This document shows positions 25,337 through 34,400 of a DNA stretch of 40,466 bases, in pieces. The notes beneath the pieces are model-generated. The model was not told the origin of the DNA, made no database searches, and saw only the letters and a program-made list of their open reading frames with translations. Source of the DNA: Candidatus Hydrogenedentota bacterium (GTDB lineage Bacteria > Hydrogenedentota > Hydrogenedentia > Hydrogenedentales > JAEUWI01); contig JAEUWI010000063.1 in NCBI GenBank assembly GCA_016791475.1, forward strand, positions 1 through 40,466, given 5' to 3'. Made by a program: the position numbers and the translations under genes. The first letter of the stretch is position 1; every line of letters starts with the position of its first letter.

Positions 25337-26755
25337 TTATTTCTTGAGTTCTCCCAGCAGCTCCAGAATCGTTTTCTGGATGACCGTGGCGGCCTTTACT
25401 TCCAGGCGGCTCGACTTTGCGCGCCAGGTTTCATAACCGCCGAGGGGGTGCTGTGCTTCCGTAGGCAGGTAACCATTGTACCCGTTTGCCAGCTCGATGG
25501 TGAAATTATCGGCAAAGGGGGATTCACCCTTGATGGCGAGGCCAATCTCCACAAACACTTCGCAGGGGATGGCCGCGATTCCGAGGTCGCCAATCTGGAG
25601 GGCCTGGAGGATCAGATCGTCCGTGTCGGGGTAGGCGGCCAGGTCCACGGTGCAGTTCGCGTAGATCTCACGGAGCCCCTGAAGCGGACGGCCCTCGGCA
25701 GCCTTCAGGATGGTCTTCGCCTCGTCCAGTTCAACCGCCGTGGGCTTGCGGATGCCCAGAGTGATCTCCTTTTGCACGGCATTCAGCGGCACCCAGTCCT
25801 GAAACTGGAGCTCGCCGTAGGCGCGGTGCACTTCCGCCGCCACTTTGTTGCCTACCAGAAACATTTGCTCGCCCGGCTTCTGCTCGGGTGCGGGCTTCGT
25901 GAAGTCGATGTTGTTGATATCGCCACTCGTGCCGTTGGACATGATGGCGACGAAGTCGTCGTCCGCATCCAGCAGGTCGGCAATGGCCTGGTTGAACACG
26001 CCGAAATAGTCCGCCGAGATCCCGGGCATGCCGCCCACATAGTGGAGCGAGTAGTTGGCGAGAAGGGCCAGCGGTTTACCTTCGACCGTTTCCAGCGCGA
26101 GTACGGAAACTTCCGGGTCCGTCGGGCCCGCGGGCTTGATCAGATCCGCGCTGGCACGGGGCGGATTCATCTTTACCTTATCGTTCGTCTTGCCGAAGGG
26201 GTCCTCGCCGATGGTGCCGTCCTTCATGTACCACCGACGGTTGTGCACTTCATCGGGCACGGCGCCCGCGCCCCAGGCGATCTTCGCGGGTACGCGGTCA
26301 AGCCAGGCCTGGGTGATCGCATCTCCGATCTTCCGCGTTACCAGCGTGGTATAGGCGGGGTCGGGGTCCGACTGAAAGATGTGGGCGCAGGTGCCGGCGC
26401 TGTGCGAGTGGGTTGCGGCCACCAGCATGTGAGACTGGGGGATGCCCGTTGCGGCATTGGCGCGGTCCTTGCCCCCATCCACAATGGGCCGCTCCACCAT
26501 GCAGCAGTCCACCAGCGCGATGGCGAGTTGGTTCGTGCCGTCATCCATCACGATGGCGCGCACATGAAGCTCGTCATCGACACGCGTAGCCTGACGATCC
26601 TCCATGCCGCCGGCCAGGGAATAGCCGAGCCAGGGCGTGATGTTGGCCGTGGCCGCGCCCGCCTTGAAGACCTTGGCGGCCTCCTGGGCGTGAATCGCAG
26701 CCGGCGTGAAAAGGAGCGTCGCAGCAATCAGGGTTCGAGTGAGGGAGTGGATCAT
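25337..26755 (-). CDS. Secreted neutral/alkaline ceramidase-like amidohydrolase (second copy)
   Basis: A 472-residue exported protein with a signal peptide ending near AIHAQ (residue 24). The neutral-ceramidase N-terminal domain is shown by FKAGAATANITPWLGYSLAGG, LVAATHSHSAG (H116 and H118, Zn-ligand region), LLANYSLHYVGG (second His region) and IMSNGTSGDINN, which aligns with the family catalytic loop. Full-length ceramidases (about 650-700 residues) carry an added C-terminal Ig-like domain; it is absent here. Substrate may be ceramide-like or another acylated amine; many bacterial relatives are uncharacterised. Its ATG immediately follows the TAG of the first copy, implying coupled translation. 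Confidence 0.87.
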   Translation of the reverse strand: MIHSLTRTLIAATLLFTPAAIHAQEAAKVFKAGAATANITPWLGYSLAGGMEDRQATRVDDELHVRAIVMDDGTNQLAIALVDCCMVERPIVDGGKDRANAATGIPQSHMLVAATHSHSAGTCAHIFQSDPDPAYTTLVTRKIGDAITQAWLDRVPAKIAWGAGAVPDEVHNRRWYMKDGTIGEDPFGKTNDKVKMNPPRASADLIKPAGPTDPEVSVLALETVEGKPLALLANYSLHYVGGMPGISADYFGVFNQAIADLLDADDDFVAIMSNGTSGDINNIDFTKPAPEQKPGEQMFLVGNKVAAEVHRAYGELQFQDWVPLNAVQKEITLGIRKPTAVELDEAKTILKAAEGRPLQGLREIYANCTVDLAAYPDTDDLILQALQIGDLGIAAIPCEVFVEIGLAIKGESPFADNFTIELANGYNGYLPTEAQHPLGGYETWRAKSSRLEVKAATVIQKTILELLGELKK

Positions 26756-28111
26756 CTATTCCGCCTTTGCCAGTTCGTGGATCGTTTTCATGATGTCTTC
26801 TTCGATGGAGGGCGCCCAGGGGCCGTGCACGCCATAGTAGACCATGGAATCGCCCCCTTCGTAGCCGCCCTCTTTCAATACGCGAAGGGAGGGGATGTAG
26901 GCCGGGCAATCGTTGGAATAGCCCATGACAAATTGCTTGTGCCGGGGATAGTGGTATTTGATCAGCAGGCTGTAGTCGACGGTCACTTCGCCGCTCAGCG
27001 CCGTGATCTGAACGTCGTTGCCGAGCTTGATGACCTGGACCACATAGGGCAGGCTGGTGGGGAGGGCGCCCTTTTCCGCATAGATCGCTTTCAGCTTCTT
27101 TGCGCGGCGCTGGAGGTACACATCCTGACTGGTAAGTTGCGCATCCACTTCCGCTTCGGTGGGCGGTGCGCTGAGCGCCAGGGGGATGACCTTGTAGCGC
27201 GCCGAGATGGCGCCGTCCACCGGCGTCATCTGGCCGTTGCTTACCGCCGAAACCGCGCCGCCGAGCTCTGTGCCGTACTTTTCGGCCAGCACAACTTCGC
27301 GCCGGGGCAGCGGGTTCTGATCGCCGCCGCAGCCCTGGGCGAAGAGCGCCGTGGCGCCGGGAAAGGCCTTTTCCACGGTGAGCTGGGCGAAGCCCGCATA
27401 GTCGCCGTTGAACTCCTGAATGCTCAAGGTCGTATTGTGGCAGGCATAGCCGAAGAGCACGCCCCGCACCACGCCGTCGGCGCCCTTCGCCAGCAGTACG
27501 GGAACATCATGGTCCACCGGACCGATGGGGTTGAAATCATTCGACACGCCGCCGGCGCCATAGGCGCGCCGGTTCTTCGCGAACATGGCCTCGCCAATGC
27601 CCCAGGACAGCGTTCCCGGCGCGAGATCCTTTATGGAAGCGTCAATGGCCTGGTAGACCATTTCCGCGAGTTCACGGGTGTACTCCACCGCGCGCTCTTC
27701 GTTCGCGCCCTCAAGACCATAGGTGATATGGAGACCGTCGTTCTTTACCACCGGGCCGCAATGGGTGTGGGACGAATTGAAGAGCAGGTTGCTCCGGGGA
27801 ATCCCATAGGCGTCTTCGATGCGCTTGGAGACGGCATCGGTCATGTCCAGAGAAAAGCCGATGATGTCCGCTGTTACGATCACCACCTTGTTACCAGACC
27901 CGTCCTCGATGGCCATGGCCTTGGTCCACAGATCGTGAAGCTTGCCCGAACCCGGTTCCGTGCGCGAGGCATAGCCCGCCATCCACACGGGCTTGCTGGG
28001 TGTAATGGCCACTCGGCCCAGTCCGATCTTCATACCATCCGCCATGGCCAGGGGCGCGAACAGGAGCCCCAGGAGCAGCGCAAGCCCACCCCGCTTAAGT
28101 TGTACATACAC
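26756..28111 (-). CDS. Secreted neutral/alkaline ceramidase-like amidohydrolase (first copy)
   Basis: A 451-residue exported protein, first in the three-gene minus-strand cluster. The signal peptide spans residues 1 to about 25 (LKRGGLALLLGLLFAPLAMA). Family features are GLGRVAITPSKPVWMAGYASR, LLFNSSHTHCGP (H115 and H117, Zn-ligand region), LFGYACHNTTL (another His ligand) and ALFAQGCGGDQNP (catalytic loop region). GTG at 28111 is chosen over the in-frame ATG at 28192, because GGAGGA lies seven bases before it and it puts the signal peptide at the N-terminus. It is a distinct paralogue of the next gene, not a recent duplicate by eye. Typical products would be extracytoplasmic N-acyl hydrolases acting on sphingolipid-like molecules. 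Confidence 0.88.
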   Translation of the reverse strand: MYVQLKRGGLALLLGLLFAPLAMADGMKIGLGRVAITPSKPVWMAGYASRTEPGSGKLHDLWTKAMAIEDGSGNKVVIVTADIIGFSLDMTDAVSKRIEDAYGIPRSNLLFNSSHTHCGPVVKNDGLHITYGLEGANEERAVEYTRELAEMVYQAIDASIKDLAPGTLSWGIGEAMFAKNRRAYGAGGVSNDFNPIGPVDHDVPVLLAKGADGVVRGVLFGYACHNTTLSIQEFNGDYAGFAQLTVEKAFPGATALFAQGCGGDQNPLPRREVVLAEKYGTELGGAVSAVSNGQMTPVDGAISARYKVIPLALSAPPTEAEVDAQLTSQDVYLQRRAKKLKAIYAEKGALPTSLPYVVQVIKLGNDVQITALSGEVTVDYSLLIKYHYPRHKQFVMGYSNDCPAYIPSLRVLKEGGYEGGDSMVYYGVHGPWAPSIEEDIMKTIHELAKAE

Positions 28112-28118
28112 GAAGTCA

Positions 28119-28124
28119 TCCTCC
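28119..28124 (-). promoter_or_regulatory. Ribosome binding site fixing a GTG start
   Basis: GGAGGA on the minus strand, seven bases before GTG 28111, decides the start of the first ceramidase-like gene. Confidence 0.75.
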
Positions 28125-28269
28125 AGAAGGAAACAGCTTGCCGGAGCGGCCCAAATCCGCGCCGGACTACCAAGGGAGCGATGGTACACCACGGCGGGGG
28201 GGATTTCACATTTCGCGGTTGTCCATACCCGGTTGCAGACCGCTACTGGAATAAGATTGAAGCCTAAGG

Positions 28270-28518
28270 AACCGCGAATGAACGCGTATGAACGCGAATA
28301 GAGGTGTGAGTATCGGAGCGGGTCGTCGAAATCAGAAAAATCGGAAGATAGAGACTGGCCAATGAGGACTTAGTTCGACGGTTGCCAACAGCCGGAAACG
28401 CTGAACTCAGACATGGGGAGACGAATAGTTGTGGAGGCACTGGTGCCCAGTCAGCGCCCTCGCTCGTTCCAGAAGTGGCCACCGCTTCATTCGCGTATAT
28501 TCGCGTCCATTCGCGGTT
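28270..28518. repeat. Palindromic repeat element (copy 2)
   Basis: Inverted arms 28270-28299 and 28489-28518 share the AACCGCGAATGAACGCG motif with the inner arms of the element at 11387-11672. The 189-base core between the arms is not similar to the first element's core, and no gene is visible in it. The element sits between the divergent ceramidase-like and GH-like genes, in a gap of about 550 bases (28112-28659) otherwise without features except a weak promoter-like pair. Confidence 0.8.
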
Positions 28519-28531
28519 CGGGCAGTTTTCC

Positions 28532-28560
28532 TTGATCCCCCTCCGGAATTCTGCTTAAAT
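28532..28560 (+). promoter_or_regulatory. Weak promoter-like pair before the GH-like gene
   Basis: TTGATC (28532-28537) and TTAAAT (28555-28560) are 17 bases apart, each matching four of six consensus positions, 100 bases before the start codon. Confidence 0.25.
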
Positions 28561-28659
28561 CAATGAAATCTCGGTCTATCATTCCGTGTTGGCGCGCCGC
28601 GTGTATTCGGTTTGTGATTCCAACCCGGTTCATCTCGAAATCATAACAAGGAGAGCAGT

Positions 28660-31107
28660 ATGTATTGGCGTAATCTGTTGCGACGTGCCTCGGTACCGGC
28701 CATGGTGACCCTGGCGGCCCTGCCGGTGCTGGGCCTGGATCTGAATGGCGCGACGATTGTCACGAAATCGGATTCGGCAGTCGTGGCGAAGGCGGCGGAG
28801 ATGTTGCAGGAGGAACTGGCGGAGCGCAGCGGGGTGACGCTGGCGATTGCCGCTGAGGCTCCGGCGGACGGGGTCATCATCGAACTGGGTGTCGCACCGG
28901 CGGTGAAGGGCGTCAATGTGCCCAGGAAAGCCGAGGGCTACGGCGTCACAGTGAACGGCAATACGGTGAAGCTCGCCGGTTTCGATGAGCGGGGCGCCAT
29001 GTTCGCCGCGGGCCGGCTGATCCGTCTGGCGACTTATGGTCCGGGCACGCTCGCGCTGGAACTTGCCGCTCCCATCAGCACCTCGCCCGAAGTGCCGATC
29101 CGGGCGCACCAGTTGGCCTATCGCGACACGGCGAACACCTACGACGCCTGGTCGCTGGAAACCTATGAACAGTACATTCGCGACCTGGTTATGTTCGGCT
29201 GCAACGGCGTCGAACTGATCAATAACCTGGACCCCACCGCGAAGGACGGTAAAGTCATGGTGGAGACGATGCACGGGATGAACATCAAGCTTTCCGGCCT
29301 GATCGATTCCTACGGCATCGACGTCTGGGTCTGGTCGCCCGTCATGGCGGACGAGGGCGAAGACGTGACCACGCCCGAGGGGCTCGCCGTGGCGCTGGAG
29401 AAGCGCCGGGCCTTCCTGAAGGACTTCCCCGCGGTGGATCACATCTTCGTGCCGGGCGGTGACGATGGCGACGCGCCTGCCGAGCACCTTCTCACCTTCA
29501 TGGAGGCCCTGTCGCCCATCCTGAAAGAACTTCATCCCACCGCGAAACTCTGGGTCTCGAACCAGACCTTTACGCTGGAAGAGAACGACTATTTCTTCAA
29601 CTACCTGGCGGAAAAAGACCCCCAGTGGCTTGAGGGGCTTGTCTATGGCCCGTGGACCAAAATGGGATGGGAAGAGATGCGGGAGCGCACGCCGGAGCGT
29701 TTCCCCCTGCGCCGCTACCCGGATATCAACCACACGATTCGTTGCCAGTACGGGATCCCGGATTGGGATCCGGTCTTCGCGAACACCGTGGGCCGCGAAC
29801 CCATGATGCCCATGCCGGCGATGCAGCAGCATATCTTTCAGCGCTACATGAACCTGAGCGACGGATTCGGCACCTATTCCGACGGGATCCACGACGACCT
29901 GAACAAATTTGTCTGGAACACCCTGGGATGGGACCCCGCGGCGGATCTGGATGCCGCCCTTCGGGAATACGGCAAGGTGTGGTTTGGCGAAGCCCTGGCG
30001 GACGACGTCGCGAAGGGGATGCGCCTCTTCGAAGAATGCTGGCAAGGCCCGATTCTTCAGAATAAGGCTATTCCCAAGAGCCTCGCGCTTTGGGAAGGGA
30101 TTGCGAAGAAAGTTCCGGACTGGGACACCAACTGGCGCGCTCAGATGTACCTCTTCCGCGCTCGTTTTGACGCGAACGTTCAGGCGGAGACCCGGGCTCA
30201 GCGCGGTTACGAAAAAGAGGCAAACGCGATTCTTGCGAAGGCCAAGAACGAGGGCGTCGCGACAGTCATTGACAAGGCCCGGTCGGCCCTGGCCAAGGCG
30301 GATACGCCCGCCGCACCCGAACTAAGGGCCGGTATTGAGGCGCTCGGCCCTGTGCTGTTGAAGAGCATCGGCTATCAGTTGAGCGCGGAAGCCCCCTACC
30401 TTGCGCGGAATTCGGAGCGCGGCGCACTCCTGGACTGGCTCGATCAGCCGGTGAACAATCGTCCCTGGCTCGAGCAGCGCTTCGTCAAGATTCTTGCCAT
30501 GGAGAAGCTTGACGACCAGCTTGCCGCCATCGACGAAATCCGCTACTGGGAGAATCCGGGCCCTGGTGGTTTCTATGATGATCTGGGCAATATCGGCAAG
30601 TCCGAACACGTCGTCTACCAGCAGAGCTGGGATGAAGATCCCTCCGCGTGCCACACCGCCCGTGTAGAGTTTCCGTATTACAAGGCCGACCAGAAAACCA
30701 TCAAGAATGCCGCAAGCCAGGCCCAGGCGGAGAACATGGTCTTTAAAGAAGAGCGCGCCAAGAATAGCGCTGCGGCGACGAAAGAACGTCAGGAAATGCG
30801 CATGTCCTGGCAGTCGCAGGTGGCCACGCTGTATGGCACGCCGCTGAAGATGCGCTATGAAGGACTTGATCCCAAGGCGCAGTACACGCTGAAAGTGACC
30901 TATGCGGGTCGATTCAAACCGTCCATGACGCTGACGCTGAACGACGAGTTCAGTATCCATGGGCCCGTGCCCCAGCCGGATCCCATCTGGCCGGTGTCCT
31001 ACTACCTGCCGCGGGAAGCCACCAAGGGGGGCACGCTCGACGTGGAGTGGAACCTGGTCGAAGGCCGGGGCTGTGTGGTCGCCGAGGTCTGGCTGATCAA
31101 GAATTAA
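28660..31107 (+). CDS. Large secreted glycoside-hydrolase-like protein of unknown specificity
   Basis: An 815-residue exported protein with a signal peptide (residues 1 to about 26). A GH20b/GH67N-like alpha/beta domain follows (about 30-140: ATIVTKSDSAVVAKAAEMLQEELAERSGV, then GRLIRLATYG). A TIM-barrel-like part comes next, with YDAWSLETYEQYIRDLVMFGCNGVELIN, a DHIFVPGGDDGD motif whose Asp pair (D268-D269) could be catalytic as in GH84-like enzymes, and RYPDINHTIRCQYG. The C-terminal third is helical and ends in a beta-sandwich-like region. I cannot assign it to one CAZy family. AGGAGA precedes the ATG at 28660. It is a single gene, convergent with the alpha-2-macroglobulin gene. Substrate unknown; an extracytoplasmic glycan is inferred. 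Confidence 0.72.
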   Translation: MYWRNLLRRASVPAMVTLAALPVLGLDLNGATIVTKSDSAVVAKAAEMLQEELAERSGVTLAIAAEAPADGVIIELGVAPAVKGVNVPRKAEGYGVTVNGNTVKLAGFDERGAMFAAGRLIRLATYGPGTLALELAAPISTSPEVPIRAHQLAYRDTANTYDAWSLETYEQYIRDLVMFGCNGVELINNLDPTAKDGKVMVETMHGMNIKLSGLIDSYGIDVWVWSPVMADEGEDVTTPEGLAVALEKRRAFLKDFPAVDHIFVPGGDDGDAPAEHLLTFMEALSPILKELHPTAKLWVSNQTFTLEENDYFFNYLAEKDPQWLEGLVYGPWTKMGWEEMRERTPERFPLRRYPDINHTIRCQYGIPDWDPVFANTVGREPMMPMPAMQQHIFQRYMNLSDGFGTYSDGIHDDLNKFVWNTLGWDPAADLDAALREYGKVWFGEALADDVAKGMRLFEECWQGPILQNKAIPKSLALWEGIAKKVPDWDTNWRAQMYLFRARFDANVQAETRAQRGYEKEANAILAKAKNEGVATVIDKARSALAKADTPAAPELRAGIEALGPVLLKSIGYQLSAEAPYLARNSERGALLDWLDQPVNNRPWLEQRFVKILAMEKLDDQLAAIDEIRYWENPGPGGFYDDLGNIGKSEHVVYQQSWDEDPSACHTARVEFPYYKADQKTIKNAASQAQAENMVFKEERAKNSAAATKERQEMRMSWQSQVATLYGTPLKMRYEGLDPKAQYTLKVTYAGRFKPSMTLTLNDEFSIHGPVPQPDPIWPVSYYLPREATKGGTLDVEWNLVEGRGCVVAEVWLIKN

Positions 31108-31140
31108 GAATTGAGAATTACGAATTACGAATGAAAAGCA

Positions 31141-31170
31141 GCGCCCCGCTTGACAATTCAGGCGGGGCGC
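31141..31170. terminator. GC-rich hairpin after the GH-like gene
   Basis: GCGCCCCGCTTGA pairs with TCAGGCGGGGCGC (one G-T wobble) around a four-base loop, 33 bases after the stop at 31107. It is nearly identical to the hairpin at 31405-31434. No T-run follows on the plus strand. Confidence 0.5.
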
Positions 31171-31404
31171 ATCGCATTGGGACTGTCCAATCCATAGAGC
31201 TCACCTGGTTCGGGGCGGTTTACAGGGGGGGCGGCGCACGCTTATGTGAGGCAGGTGGCGCTGGGACTGTCCCACGCTTTGAATACGCGGGACGGTCCCG
31301 CACGCCTGGCGGGCGACTCTGGTTCGGGCGGTGATTATGTTCCTGGTATCGAGTGTAAATCGACGGGCCCTGACGTGCAGGACGGTCCCGTCGCGGAAAA
31401 AGCG

Positions 31405-31434
31405 GCGCCCCGCCTGAATGTTCAGGCGGGGCGC
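31405..31434 (-). terminator. Terminator-like hairpin after the alpha-2-macroglobulin gene
   Basis: GCGCCCCGCCTGA pairs perfectly with TCAGGCGGGGCGC. On the minus strand it lies 47 bases after the stop at 31482 and is followed by a CGCTTTTTCC stretch. Confidence 0.6.
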
Positions 31435-31481
31435 ATTCATTCGTTGTCAATTGTCCATTGTCAACTGTGAATTCCAAATCG

Positions 31482-34400
31482 TCAATTGCTAATCGTCACC
31501 GAACCCGCCGCGGTTCGGCCGTTGTACTTCACTTCATACATGCACTCGGCATTGCCGCCCGGGTGCTGGAAGGTGCCCGAGGTCACGGCGCGCACGGCGT
31601 AGTAGAATCTGTGCGTTCCTCGTTCGAGGCGGTCGAAGGCGGCCACCAGTCGATCGTCGCGCATTTCGAGGAAGGACGGTATCACCCCGTCGGATTTCTT
31701 CCATACCGCCAATGCGCCACCGTCGAGTCGGGGGTTCTCGATTTCGAGGCCGCCCGGAAGCAGATCGGCCAGGATAACGTTTTCATAGGCCTGATCACAC
31801 GTGATCTCTACCGTCAGCAGATAGTTCTCGCCCTGTTTGAGCGCGCCGGGTTCGACGGGGCCACCTTTACCCTCCATGGTGCGTTTCAGTGCGATACCGT
31901 TGGCCGCCGCCTCCACATCGGGATTGACCAGAATACCGGCGGTATCGAAGTGAACATAGAGCGGCGTGCTCCCGCTGTTGGTTACGGCAAATTTCGCGCC
32001 AGGACCCTCGTGCTTGTGCTTGTAGCTGAAGTCGCCCTTCTCCTCGCTGGTTCCATCGGGCGTGAGGAAGCTGGCGTGGGCTTTGCTCAAGTCACCTGCG
32101 TTGGACTTCATATAGGCGGAGAGGGCGGTGACCACGAAGGCGGCTTCCTGGGTTGAATAGGGGGTATCCTCCAGAAAGCGAAGAAGCTTCTCGGCCTGGG
32201 GTTGGACGTATTTCGGGTCCAACTTTACCGCCATCTGAGTCATCAGCGTGATCGCGTCGTTCCGGATTCCCGAGTTCAGGGAATTGCCCTGCTCCCGGTC
32301 CATATAAGGTGCGCTCGGGTTCTTCAGCAGATAGGCCTGGGCCTGATCGGCCGCGCCCGTGAAGGTAATGGCCCCGAGGGCGAGCCATTGCCGGGCGGCC
32401 GTGGGCACAGGCAGCGCATCGAGGCTGTTGATGGCCGCCATGACCGTTTCATCCTTCGCCAGCGCGCGCACATAGCAGGCGTAGGCGTAGTTGTAGAGGG
32501 ACATGGGACCCTCATTGGGCGCAAGGGGGATGCGCTCTCTGAGGTACCGCATCAGGGCGTCGAATTTTTCATCGGGTACCTGGAAGGCCGCGTCCTGTTT
32601 CGCAAGCGCCAGGAAATGACCGCCGTAAATGCTGCCATAGGTCGACGCTTCGGTCGCTCCGGGCCAGTAGCCGAGGCCACCGCTCCGGGTCTGCATGGAA
32701 AGGAGCCGGTCAATGCCCGCCTGGATGAACTGCTGGAACTGGGTAGCGTCCATCTCGTTGCCCGTGCTCGCCGCGGCCTGGCCCAGAAGGAAGAGGGGCA
32801 GACAGCGCGAGGTCGTCTGCTCCACGCAACCATAGGGATAGCCTACTACATAGTCGAGGGCCTTCCGCAGCCGCGCCAGTGGATTGGGGGTTGCGGTTAA
32901 CGTGGCCTCCAGTTGGCCATTGTCTCTGAAGACGCTATTCTCAAATTCGCGGCTTTCTCCGGCGGGGATCACCGCCATCTCGCTGCGGACTTGGTACACC
33001 GAGGGAGACTGTACTTTAAGGGCCGTCTCCGTGGCGTACTGCTCGACCACCGCCCCTTCCGTATTGAGCACATCCATGCTCCAGCCGATCTTGCCGGACC
33101 CCGTGGCTTCCCCTGCGGCAACGGGCACCGTGAAGACTCGTTCCTCGCCACCTTCCAGTTCGGCAACCTGCTTGAGCGGCGCCATAACCAGCGGGGGAGA
33201 GGCATCGGCAGTCAGGGTGACCGACGCGCGGGTCTGAAGCATGTTCTGGAGTGACACCGTGACTGCGAAAGTGTCGCCCGGCGCCACGAAGCGAGGAAGC
33301 GACGTGCGCAGGATGACCTGACGCCGGATCGTCACATTCGCCGCCTGGCTGCCCGCCCGATCGCCCGTGGTGGCCACGGCGACCAGCCGCACCTTGCCCG
33401 AGAATTCGGGTATGTCCATGGATACGGTCGCGGTGCCGGTGGCATCGGTGGTTATTGCGCCGGACCAGAGGGCAAGGGGCTTGATCCAGTTTTCGCCCAC
33501 GGTGGAATCGATGCGCTTGCGCAGGAGTTCGTCGCCGCCGATCTTTGCGGCTTCGAAATCGTAGGCGACCTGATCATAGTAGTGCGCCCTGCGATAGGTG
33601 GGTTTCCGACTGCGCTGGAACCAGGAAACCGGATCAGGATTCTGGTATTGAAGGATCTGGTGAATACCTTCGTCCACCAGAGCGAGCGTCACTTCCGAGG
33701 CCACGGGCAGGCCGTCCGGACCGGCCACCGTGAGGGAGACATCCAGCTTGGAGGCCGGGCGAATTTCCTCGGGGAGGCTGTTGAAGTTTATGCTCAGCGC
33801 CTTGGAGGGATCGGCCACGGGCACGTTGAGCATGGCGAAGCTGGCGTAGGGATAGGTCAGCGGCGCGCCCGGCTCCACGGGATGGATGACGGTGGCCTCG
33901 AGCCACACATTGGGCACGTGCTTCAGTTCCAGGGGCAGCGTGAGCACGCCGGAGCCGTTCGCAATGGGGACGGTGACGGCCTGGTCGATCCCGCCGCCCT
34001 GGATCACAACAACGGCGTTGCCGTCGAAGGGGGACTCGATACGGACGCTGGCCGTTTCGCCAAGGGTGTATGTCGTTTTGTCAGGAACGAGCTTGATGAG
34101 GGACGGGCGGCTTCCATCCACCACCCGGGCCTGGCCGCCGTAGGACCAGAAACTCTGAGAAGCGAACTGGGGCGAATCCGCGCGGTGGACCCGAACCCGG
34201 TAGTTGCCGTAGTCCGAGGTATAGGCCAGGGTAACCGAACCCTTGCCCTCTTTCAGTGGCACGGTTTCAGTTTTAACCGTGACGAAGCCTTCGTTCCAGT
34301 TCGCCTCGTTGTGACTGGAATAGCGCCGGACGTAGTAGCTCCACTGCTTCCTTTCCAGCGTGACGAGGGCGGAATCGAGGGCGGACGCGGATCCGTCGGG

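Larger units (their letters stand above)
31108..31481. other. Intergenic region between convergent genes with repeated hairpins
   Basis: The 374-base gap begins with an AATTACGAATTACGAATG-like stretch and contains two near-identical hairpins (entries below). Repeated fragments also occur (GACGGTCCCG at about 31289 and 31381; GGGACTGTCC twice), and near 31445-31471 there is a TGTCAATTGTCCATTGTCAA stretch related to the heptamer array at the window end. No gene is seen. Confidence 0.5.

Noticed and set aside
25037-28267. Open frame of 1076 codons on the plus strand across the ceramidase-like and SGNH genes
   Set aside because: It is antisense to three well-supported minus-strand genes, has His/Arg/Gly-rich composition typical of GC-rich shadow frames, and lacks domains.
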